7,143 bases of DNA. Source: Lentisphaeria bacterium UBA1776. Lineage in GTDB: Bacteria > Verrucomicrobiota > Lentisphaeria > Victivallales > Victivallaceae. Below the pieces are notes generated by a model that did not search any database, had not been told where the DNA came from, and was given only the letters and a program-made list of their open reading frames with translations. Each line of letters opens with the position of its first letter. The first letter of the stretch is position 1. Below are positions 1-6,091 of this stretch, one piece after another. The position numbers were made by a program, and so were the translations under genes. The stretch is taken from positions 1 to 7,143 of the forward strand of contig DCGO01000046.1 in the NCBI GenBank assembly GCA_002314605.1, read 5' to 3'.

Positions 1-293
1 TTTCACAAAATTTCGGACAATAACATGCTTTTATATGTGACATCAAAAAGAATTAGCAGGAGTGCTTTGAGGGGAAAAAGTAGTGTCCGAAGTTATGCGC
101 ACATTTGATTCTGATTGATTACGGATTCGACTGTACTTTCAAACGATAACGTATGGAAAATTGCGCATATTTTGAAAAACAGTGCTTGACAAAAGACCTG
201 TTCTCTGATTGATTACGGTATCCACATGGCAGTGTCCGAAGATGCGCACATTTGATTCTGATTGATCACAGAATGTGCGCAATTTTCCGGACA
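1..293. repeat. Non-coding AT-rich repeat cluster, possible IS end or MITE remnant
   Basis: No supportable gene is present here. The stretch holds several copies of one sequence family. Plus-strand copies begin AGTGTCCGAAG and continue to GCGCACATTTGATTCTGATT (82-124 and 231-265). Minus-oriented copies lie at 8-24 (AAATTTCGGACAATAAC) and 272-298 (ending CCGGACATTATC). A partial copy, GGAAAATTGCGCATAT, is at 155-170. A CTGATTGATTACGG-like block occurs at 111-124, 205-218 and 258-271. Several short direct and inverted repeats crowded near a TGT...ACA boundary resemble the multiple terminal repeats known at IS21-family ends, and 84-293 could alternatively be a MITE-like element bounded by inverted repeats. 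The family assignment is inference: no transposase and no clear target duplication are visible. The base composition is clearly more AT-rich than the genes to the right. Confidence 0.6.
233..293. repeat. Imperfect inverted repeat just downstream of the thioesterase gene
   Basis: The left arm is TGTCCGAAGATGCGCACATT (233-252). The right arm, read on the minus strand from 293, is TGTCCGGAAAATTGCGCACA followed by TT. The arms match apart from a short central difference and a two-base length difference, and they enclose a loop of about 19 bases. As RNA this could fold into a long stem and slow transcription leaving the thioesterase gene. No T-run follows on the minus strand, so I do not call it an intrinsic terminator. 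The pair could equally be transposon ends. Confidence 0.6.
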
Positions 294-1007
294 TTATCGC
301 TGTGAGAATTCCAGGACGGCGCCGGGAAGTCCCTCTTCCGTATCCAGCCGGACGGCGATCCTGCCGGGCTCCACGGGATAGTACCGGGGAAGGACCAGGG
401 TCCCGCATTTGAACTGGTGCTTGAATTCCATCCGTACCCGGTCGTAACGGAAATCCTCCGGCAGCCGGTCCCCGGCAATGGCAAGGTATCGGGCGCTGTT
501 CAGGTGCTGATTGAGATCCAGATCCGAGGGGCGGACCTTGTGGGGCTCCTTCAATTCTCCTTCGCCGGAGGGGAGGGCAAGTTTCCGGGGCAGTTCCTCC
601 ATGGGTTCGGCGGGATCGAAGGGAAGGAGCTCCTCAATATTGTCCGGAAGCCGTACGGCTTTTCCTGTCTGGAAGTTAAAGAAACAGCCTACCGCATTGG
701 AGATCATGCAGAGGTTTCCTGCCTCGTCCCGCATGGTGATCCGGCGGAAGCCGTAAATGCTCCGGCAGTCGTAGATCACCACTTTTATTTTCAGTTTTTC
801 CCGAAAAGCGGGGCGGCGGAGAATATCGATCTGAATGGCGGCCAGAAAGACCGCCGTCCCGGTACTCCTGAGCCAGTCGCAGAATTTTGTTTCCTGATAT
901 TCCTGAAACTGGCAGCAGTCCATAAGCATGGCCATGGCCGGTTCCAGTTTCAGGAGACCGTCCGCGCCGGTATTGCAGTGATAAACCGTCCGTTCAAATT
1001 CGTACAT
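294..1007 (-). CDS. Acyl-ACP thioesterase (FatA/FatB-like double hotdog protein)
   Basis: Predicted 237-residue cytosolic enzyme that hydrolyses acyl-ACP to release free fatty acid, ending chain elongation. Two hotdog halves can be seen: the first around residues 1-115 and the second from about 150 to the end. The second carries SDLDLNQHLNSARYLA (161-176), which matches the plant and bacterial acyl-ACP thioesterase active-site pattern D-x-N-x-H (D164, N166, H168). E194, in VRMEFKH, is a likely equivalent of the catalytic Glu. Length is normal for bacterial members. I chose the ATG at 1007 because the open frame upstream has no family similarity and because GGAGG (1014-1018) sits six bases before it. 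A promoter lies just upstream, so it is probably transcribed alone. The stop codon directly touches the repeat cluster. Substrate chain length cannot be read from the sequence. Confidence 0.85.
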   Translation of the reverse strand: MYEFERTVYHCNTGADGLLKLEPAMAMLMDCCQFQEYQETKFCDWLRSTGTAVFLAAIQIDILRRPAFREKLKIKVVIYDCRSIYGFRRITMRDEAGNLCMISNAVGCFFNFQTGKAVRLPDNIEELLPFDPAEPMEELPRKLALPSGEGELKEPHKVRPSDLDLNQHLNSARYLAIAGDRLPEDFRYDRVRMEFKHQFKCGTLVLPRYYPVEPGRIAVRLDTEEGLPGAVLEFSQR

Positions 1008-1037
1008 TTCCTTCCTCCGGGTTGCTGATGGTCGGGA

Positions 1038-1065
1038 AATATACCCCAAAAAAGGGAAAATGCAA
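1038..1065 (-). promoter_or_regulatory. Putative sigma70-type promoter of the thioesterase gene
   Basis: On the minus strand, TTGCAT (1060-1065) is followed by a 16-bp spacer and TATATT (1038-1043), leaving 30 bases to the start codon. The -10 is embedded in GGGGTATATTTCCC (1034-1047), which recurs almost exactly upstream of the methyltransferase gene with the same spacer. The recurrence raises confidence over a single match. Confidence 0.55.
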
Positions 1066-1129
1066 ATTGGAAGGCCGCCGTGGGGGAGAAGCAGCCGATT
1101 CCGCATTCTCCGGAGAACTTTCAATGAGT

Positions 1130-2721
1130 TCAATCCGGTCGGTAAGCCGGCGGATGGACAATGTCCGTATCCTGATGGGAATCTGAAGCCGCGCATTGAG
1201 CCAGAAGTTCCGGCGGAATCCTCGCAATGACGATTCTCTTGTGCAGACGTTCAGCTTCCGGATCGAATGATTTGCAGACAACCGTCAGCGATTCCCCCTT
1301 TTTCAGCGCGGCATGGATCGGGTGGAGATATCCGGCGGTAACATGAGACGTGGTTACCAGAAGATAGGAATTTCTGTTTTTGACAGCCTGTTTCCAAAAA
1401 CAATCCTTGTTCGGACGGAAAAAGAATCCTTCATGCAGTGCGACTGCGGTGGCCAGCTTGACGGCATGGTACGCCTTGTCGATGACCGGTTTGCCAAAAG
1501 TGTCATGGTTGAGGATCGGACGTGCCAGTTCGCAGAATGTGTAGCTGCCGCCGCCCTGCCATTTTTCGGTGCCGGTAATCCCCCCCGGATCCGTTCCGTC
1601 AATGACTTTGTCCAGCCGTACCTTGCAATGGGTATAGGCCTGATTTCCCATTTCGATCCCGATCCAGCGGCGTCCCATTTTGTGCGCTGCCGCCGCTGTT
1701 GTACCGGAGCCCAGGAAGGCATCCAGCACCAGATCGTTCGGTTTGGTCGCAATATTCAGGATCGCCCTGATAAGTTTTTCCGGTTTGGGGGTGGTGAACA
1801 TATTGGAGCCGAAAAGCCGGATGTTTTCCTCCTTTGCGTCCTGATTGGTCCCGGCAAATTCATAGCGCCACAGGGACATGGGGATCATTTCCTGATGGAC
1901 CGCGTACAGGAAACTCTTCTGAACCGGGAAGTGGTCCATTCCGTCTTCTCCCCACCAGAGACGGTTTTCCTGCATGTTTTTCCGGTGTTCGGCGGGAAGA
2001 GCCGCCCAGACGCGATTTTTTTCCGGATAAATTTTTTCACCGGTCTTCGGGTGTGTGACGGCATAGAACCGTTCTGGGCATTGCAGTGCCGTGAAATTGC
2101 AGGTATAATCCACCGCCTTCCACGGACCACGGGGGTCATTGTCCGGATTCCGGTATTTACGGAACTGCTCTTCGGTGAGCGGAAGTTGGTTTCTTTCGAA
2201 CAATCTTGTTTTCCGATAGACAAGAATATGATCGAGGACATGTCCGAACTCTCTGGCATCCAGGATCGGAGGACACCTTTTTTCCCAGGATATGTCGCAT
2301 AGAAAATTGTTTCTGCCGAATATCTCATCCAAAACTATTTTACAGTAATGGACCTCATCGTTGTTGAGGTTGACCCACAGACTTCCGAAGTCCGACAGCA
2401 GATGATGCAGCATGACGATTCTGCGCCTTATGAAACTCAGCCACTGTCCGTGATCCAGATTATCGCCGTAGTACTTATACACCGACCCGGTATTGTACGG
2501 CGGATCGACATAGATGCACTGAACCTGACCGGCAAATTTTTTTCCAGTATTTTCATTGCCTGCAGATTGTCGCCGTGAATCATCAGATTGCCGTTGATCC
2601 CGGTATCCAGCGGATCCCCTTGGGTATGGCGTGATTTCTGCGGGTCTTCGATCAGAAAGCCAGGTTCTATATTGATCCGCTGGTCCTTGCCGGACCAGAT
2701 CAGTTCCACTTTGTTTTTCAT
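1130..2721 (-). CDS. Type III Mod-like adenine-specific DNA methyltransferase, frameshifted
   Basis: Transfers a methyl group from S-adenosylmethionine to adenine N6 at a specific DNA site. The gene lies in two frames. The first runs from the ATG at 2721 (GGAG at 2728-2731, six bases upstream) through GNLMIHGDNLQAMKILEK. The second supplies KFAGQVQCIYVDPPYNTGS and the rest to the stop at 1130. Joining them by one step back at the A7 run gives 530 residues. Motif IV DPPYNTG is at about 73-79, a type III-like RGPWKAVDYT region near 198-207, motif X (TPKPEKLIRAIL) near 311-322, and the SAM-binding FLGSG at 336-340. This order, catalytic before SAM motif, is the beta class typical of type III Mod subunits. 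The end (RIVIARIPPELL) also resembles Mod proteins. No Res helicase/nuclease gene lies beside it, so it may be an orphan methylase. Its base composition looks lower in GC than lnt, hinting at transfer. Activity depends on whether the frameshift is real. Confidence 0.82.
2537..2543 (-). other. A7 homopolymer at the methyltransferase frame break
   Basis: On the coding strand the run reads CTGGAAAAAAATTTGCC. In the start frame this gives Leu-Glu-Lys-Asn-Leu-Pro and then unrelated sequence, ending at a stop at 2437. A -1 step, or one extra A (A8), gives Leu-Glu-Lys-Lys-Phe-Ala-Gly-Gln-Val, which leads straight into the conserved DPPY segment. A-AAA-AAT is also a plausible slippery heptamer. Possible causes are an assembly or sequencing error, a true inactivating deletion, phase variation by tract length, or programmed slippage. 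Confidence 0.85.
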
Positions 2722-2757
2722 CAGGATCTCCGCTTTTTTTGAACGCGATACGAGGGT

Positions 2758-2785
2758 AATATACCCCGGATGTGAAAAAAAACAA
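2758..2785 (-). promoter_or_regulatory. Putative sigma70-type promoter of the methyltransferase gene
   Basis: On the minus strand, TTGTTT (2780-2785) is followed by a 16-bp spacer and TATATT (2758-2763), 36 bases before the ATG at 2721. The block GGGGTATATTACCC (2754-2767) differs at one position from that in the thioesterase promoter. The promoter lies in the 120-bp gap between lnt and this gene, which suggests that the methyltransferase is a separate transcription unit. Confidence 0.55.
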
Positions 2786-2841
2786 ATTTTTTGCACAGAA
2801 GATAAGGCTGTATTGAGCAAGGCGGCGGAAGCGGCTCCCGT

Positions 2842-4557
2842 TTATTCTGTCCGGCCTTTTTCCCTGATGCGGGTTTGACCATTGCATGTGTCTTCCAGAC
2901 GGTTCCGGATCTCCCGGCGGAGGGCGATGTATCCCGCCAGCGCCAGCAGGAACCCCGCCCCGGAAAGAAGTCCGCAAAGGGCGGTGAACCATTCACCGTA
3001 ACATGTGTAAAAGGTCATTCGGGTGATCTTGGGAAGGGCAAGCGCGATCACCCCGATCCCCCGGCCCCGGCGGAGTTCCGGAAGTTCCCTGCCGGGTACG
3101 GTCAGGATCTGTTCCAGAGTCCCGTCCGGACGGACGGCCAGGGTGCCCCCGTTGTTGCCGCAGCGGATGGCGTACAGTCCCGTTTCCACGGACCTTGCCG
3201 TCGCATTGGCCAGATGCTGTTCCGGTTCTGAACTTGCAGGGTACCACGCATCGTTGGAGAGGACGAGGAGCACGTTGCTGCCTCTTCTGGCCGTCTCCCG
3301 GGCGATGTAGGGGAAGACACTTTCAAAACAGATGGCCATGCCTGCCCGGATGTTCTCCTTCAGTACCAAAGGCGCATGATCCGTTCCTGGTGTCAGGTCC
3401 CGGTTCATGTCAATGGCCCGGACCAGCGCCCCAGGCAGGATCTTCCGGAAGGGGATGTATTCGCCGAAGGGGACCCGGTGGATCTTGTCGTACCTTCCCG
3501 CCAGACCGTAAGGAGTCAGCAGCAGCGCGCTGTTGGTGATGCCGTATTCCCCCGGGCGGTCAAACTTCTCCTTGAACTCAATGGTCCCGAAGAGTACCGG
3601 GATCCTGCTTTCCCGCACCAGCCTGCTTAATTCCGAACGGAATCCCGCCGACACCGGGTGGCTGCCCCGGAAGGCATAGGGGACCGCCGTTTCCGGCCAG
3701 ACAATCAGGTCCGGGGCCGGCTGCAGCTTCATGGCCTGCCGCGTGAGTCCGAGATAGACTTGCAGCGCCTCCACCGCTTCCCGCTCATCCGCATTCCGCC
3801 TTTGGGAGATGTCCCCCTGAATGGCGGCGATCCGGAAGGAAACAGTGTCCTTCTGATCCGGCGTCTGCCGGAAATGCCATGCGAGAAGGGGCAGTACCGC
3901 GAGGGGAAGGACTCCCCCGAGCCAGAACGGGAGGCTGAGACGGTCCCGGCGGAATTGCCGCGCCAGAGCCAGTGCCAGAGAAAAGTTGGCGATGAGGAAC
4001 CCGATCCCCGCCGTGCCGGTCCAGGCCGCCAGCGCAAGGATTCGGGGATGGCGCCACGCCGCCGTGGCAAAGTTGTTCCACGGGAGCATGGTGGAACGGC
4101 TGAATTCCAAGAGGATCCAGAAGGCCGCCAGAACCATTGCTGTGAGGATGCGTTTCCAGGGAGCGGGAAGATATCCCCGGACTGCCTCTTCCCCCTCAAG
4201 ACGGACTTTTACGGGATACAGCAGATGGTTTGACAGGAAGACCGCGCCGGCGGCCCACACTGCCGGCCACAGCGCAAGGACCGGGGCGATGCCGAAGGGC
4301 ACGCCGGGGTGAATTTCCCGGAGAAACCAGAATGCCGGCATGGCCCAGCCCATTCCGAAACACCAGCCCGCAAGGAGCTGTTCTTTGAACCGCAGATTTT
4401 TCAGCAGGAGCCAGACTCCCCCCAGGGGAAAGAGGACAAGCATGCTGATATTGCAGGGGGGGAGGGCGAGAAAGTACACAATCCCCAGCAGTACGGCGAT
4501 CCCAAGTTTGGCCGGGAGATAATACCACGCAACAAGATGAGGGTCCTGAGACAGCAT
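2842..4557 (-). CDS. lnt: Apolipoprotein N-acyltransferase
   Basis: Integral inner-membrane enzyme that adds the third acyl chain, taken from phospholipid, to the N-terminal cysteine of lipoproteins before Lol-dependent sorting. The 571 residues show an N-terminal membrane part (hydrophobic stretches at about 17-53, 60-80, 85-110, 137-152, 172-198 and 210-228), then a nitrilase-like domain (about 240-510). The catalytic triad is visible: E289 in VWPETAVP, K358 in YDKIHRVPFGEY and C410 in AICFES. The conserved SNDAWY lies at 434-439. A final membrane helix covers about 522-545. It is longer than the roughly 512 residues of the E. coli protein, partly through a charged C-terminal tail after the last helix. 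The start lies 9 bp after the nitroreductase stop with only a weak ribosome-binding site, so translation may be coupled to the upstream gene. Very confident on family and residues. Confidence 0.95.
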   Translation of the reverse strand: MLSQDPHLVAWYYLPAKLGIAVLLGIVYFLALPPCNISMLVLFPLGGVWLLLKNLRFKEQLLAGWCFGMGWAMPAFWFLREIHPGVPFGIAPVLALWPAVWAAGAVFLSNHLLYPVKVRLEGEEAVRGYLPAPWKRILTAMVLAAFWILLEFSRSTMLPWNNFATAAWRHPRILALAAWTGTAGIGFLIANFSLALALARQFRRDRLSLPFWLGGVLPLAVLPLLAWHFRQTPDQKDTVSFRIAAIQGDISQRRNADEREAVEALQVYLGLTRQAMKLQPAPDLIVWPETAVPYAFRGSHPVSAGFRSELSRLVRESRIPVLFGTIEFKEKFDRPGEYGITNSALLLTPYGLAGRYDKIHRVPFGEYIPFRKILPGALVRAIDMNRDLTPGTDHAPLVLKENIRAGMAICFESVFPYIARETARRGSNVLLVLSNDAWYPASSEPEQHLANATARSVETGLYAIRCGNNGGTLAVRPDGTLEQILTVPGRELPELRRGRGIGVIALALPKITRMTFYTCYGEWFTALCGLLSGAGFLLALAGYIALRREIRNRLEDTCNGQTRIREKGRTE

Positions 4558-4566
4558 GGATCTTGC

Positions 4567-5133
4567 CTACTTCCAGACTGTCAGCGCGTTCACGGTGAAT
4601 TTGGGGACGTGAAGCCGGTCCTCATCATCCAGGTAATATCCCGGGTCCCCGTTTGCGGGAATGTCTTCCCGGACCGGGAGCAGTTCCGCCGGATACCCCA
4701 CGGCCAGAAGATAGCGGACATGGAGCCCCGCCGGCGGCGTTAAGAGCCGGTCGGCTTCGGCGTGGTCAAATGCCCCGATCCAGCAGCACCCGAGACCCCG
4801 CTCCCACGCGGCGAACATCATGCTCTGGATGGCGGCTCCCGCATCGGCTTCCCCCTTGCCCTCGGGGGCCAGGATGGCCATATAGGTCAATGCCGCATTT
4901 TTCCCCCACACGGGATTGCGCCGGGGCTTGACCCGGCCCGCAAAGGCCGAACAGTGAAAAATCTTTTCCGAAAGATCCGGCGTGCGGATCACCATATACC
5001 GGAGGACCTGCGCATTGGACGCAGAAGCGGCGGTCCGGGCCGCTTCCAGCATGGCCCGGAGGTCCGGTTCCTGCGGCATCTTCTGCTCAAAAAAGCGCAC
5101 GGTGCGCCTTTCAAGAATTTTACGCCATTCCAT
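4567..5133 (-). CDS. Nitroreductase-family flavoprotein
   Basis: Predicted 188-residue FMN-dependent NAD(P)H oxidoreductase of the nitroreductase fold, presumably a cytosolic homodimer; the physiological substrate is unknown. Evidence: ERRTVRFFEQ at 8-17 matches the N-terminal R-R-x-x-R-x-F FMN-phosphate site. AARTAASASNAQVLRYMVI (31-49) fits the next conserved segment. AAIQSMMFAAWERGLGCCWIGAF (about 100-122) and VRYLLAVGYPAE (139-150) match the central helix and the GYP motif. I took the ATG at 5133, giving MEWRKILERR, because the arginine-rich upstream extension falls inside the preceding gene and has no family likeness; GGA-type ribosome-binding sequences lie just before it. The start lies inside the end of the upstream gene (14-bp overlap), which suggests translational coupling. 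The protein is short for the family, closer to the compact single-domain members. Confidence 0.88.
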   Translation of the reverse strand: MEWRKILERRTVRFFEQKMPQEPDLRAMLEAARTAASASNAQVLRYMVIRTPDLSEKIFHCSAFAGRVKPRRNPVWGKNAALTYMAILAPEGKGEADAGAAIQSMMFAAWERGLGCCWIGAFDHAEADRLLTPPAGLHVRYLLAVGYPAELLPVREDIPANGDPGYYLDDEDRLHVPKFTVNALTVWK

Positions 5134-6076
5134 TGTTTTCCATCCTTTCCAGCGGGACGGCAAGCCGGTACTGCAGTCCCGGACGGGCCGCCGCCGTCTC
5201 CGACGCAAGTTCCACGGTGAAATTCAACCCCCGCTGCGCCAGAGTCCGGCTGCCCCACACATACAGCGCCAGCAGGGCCCCGGTATCCTGATGCAGGAGT
5301 TCCCGGGGCCTTCCCGTGTGGCCGGATGCTGTGCAGAGGGGGCATGCGGCATGGACAAGTTTCAGGGATCTCGTTGTCTGCCGGACCAGACTCCGGAGCC
5401 GCCGGCCCTCCGCCGGAGCGGCAAAACAGAGATTTCTGCAGTCAATGGTCTCCGTCTCCGTATCCCCATCCGCCGCTGTTCCCGGTTTGCCCCACACGGC
5501 GTGATATTCCCAGCGCCAGGGCCGTTTGGGGGGCTCCGCATCCTTGGGAAAACGGAACATGGTGCGGCTGAATTTGAAACATCCGTTTTTCAGCTGATAC
5601 TGCCATTCCGCCTCCGCGCCCAGTTCCGCTGCGGCCCGGTGCCGCCAGAGATCGTCTCCGGACGCCAGTTCCATGGCGGTCCCGTCGGCAAATTCAAGCT
5701 CAATGGCCCGGGGAATGACGTTCCCTGACGCTTCGTCTTGCCAGCGACAATTTCCGTCATCGGCAAGGACCCCTGCCCGGACAACATTGCCAGAAACGGT
5801 CACCGGATCCAGAGCGCAGTCCGCGATCACTCCGTTGTTGAGGGCCCGCACATCCACCGCCCGGCGGAGAATGCCCTGCGCCGCATCCCACGACCGGGTC
5901 ACCAGATATTCGCATCCGAAGGGGATGGTCTTCTCCGTCCTGCCGGAAGTGGTCATGCCGTCTTCGGAAGCATGATTCCGGGTGATGCCCTCCATGGCGG
6001 TGCTTTCATCGAACAATCCCATGCGGACCCCGCCGAAAGAGATCTCCGCTCCCCCTGTCTCAATATGATCACTCAT
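5120..6076 (-). CDS. Protein of unknown function, 318 residues, in DUF1501-nitroreductase operon
   Basis: I do not recognise this protein. The ATG at 6076 follows the DUF1501 stop by 15 bp, with GAGG ten bases upstream. The 3' end overlaps the nitroreductase start, so it is very likely a real translated gene in an operon. There is no signal peptide or membrane segment. The first 45 residues are acidic and polar and may be disordered. From about residue 50 the pattern alternates short polar turns with hydrophobic strand-like runs (for example CEYLVTRSWDAA, AIELEFADGTAMELASGDDL), suggesting a beta-rich fold. Tryptophans and aromatic residues cluster at 144-195. Eight or so cysteines are present, including CPLC at 245-248 next to H242, which could bind metal or form a disulfide. 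A later internal start (Met19 or Met28) is possible. Confidence 0.8.
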   Translation of the reverse strand: MSDHIETGGAEISFGGVRMGLFDESTAMEGITRNHASEDGMTTSGRTEKTIPFGCEYLVTRSWDAAQGILRRAVDVRALNNGVIADCALDPVTVSGNVVRAGVLADDGNCRWQDEASGNVIPRAIELEFADGTAMELASGDDLWRHRAAAELGAEAEWQYQLKNGCFKFSRTMFRFPKDAEPPKRPWRWEYHAVWGKPGTAADGDTETETIDCRNLCFAAPAEGRRLRSLVRQTTRSLKLVHAACPLCTASGHTGRPRELLHQDTGALLALYVWGSRTLAQRGLNFTVELASETAAARPGLQYRLAVPLERMENNGMA

Positions 6077-6091
6077 CTTTCCGATTCCTCG

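Noticed and set aside
186..216. Plus-strand promoter with a perfect TTGACA at 186-191
   Set aside because: There is no convincing -10 at 16-18 bp (TTGATT at best) and no plus-strand gene downstream. The minus-strand TTGTCA here likewise lacks a good -10.
8..293. Possible CRISPR array
   Set aside because: The repeats are in both orientations, unequally spaced and imperfect, with no constant repeat-spacer pattern.
1106..1117. Palindrome TTCTCCGGAGAA after the methyltransferase stop as a terminator
   Set aside because: A 12-base palindrome with no loop and no following T-run does not make an intrinsic terminator; one such site is expected by chance.
1008..1196. N-terminal extension of the thioesterase from the upstream ATG at 1196
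   Set aside because: The extra 63 residues overlap the methyltransferase end and span the putative promoter, and a strong ribosome-binding site precedes the ATG at 1007.
1313..2302. Plus-strand open frame of 329 codons
   Set aside because: It lies opposite the methyltransferase, whose conserved motifs (DPPY, FLGSG) fix the coding strand. The translation has no family likeness.
3658..4233. Plus-strand open frame of 191 codons opposite lnt
   Set aside because: The opposite strand encodes a clear Lnt; this frame is low-complexity Arg/Pro/Glu-rich shadow sequence.
4982..5728. Plus-strand open frame of 248 codons opposite the nitroreductase and unknown gene
   Set aside because: Its translation is rich in Arg, Pro and Ser, as expected of an antisense shadow in GC-rich DNA, and the minus-strand frames have operon spacing and motifs.
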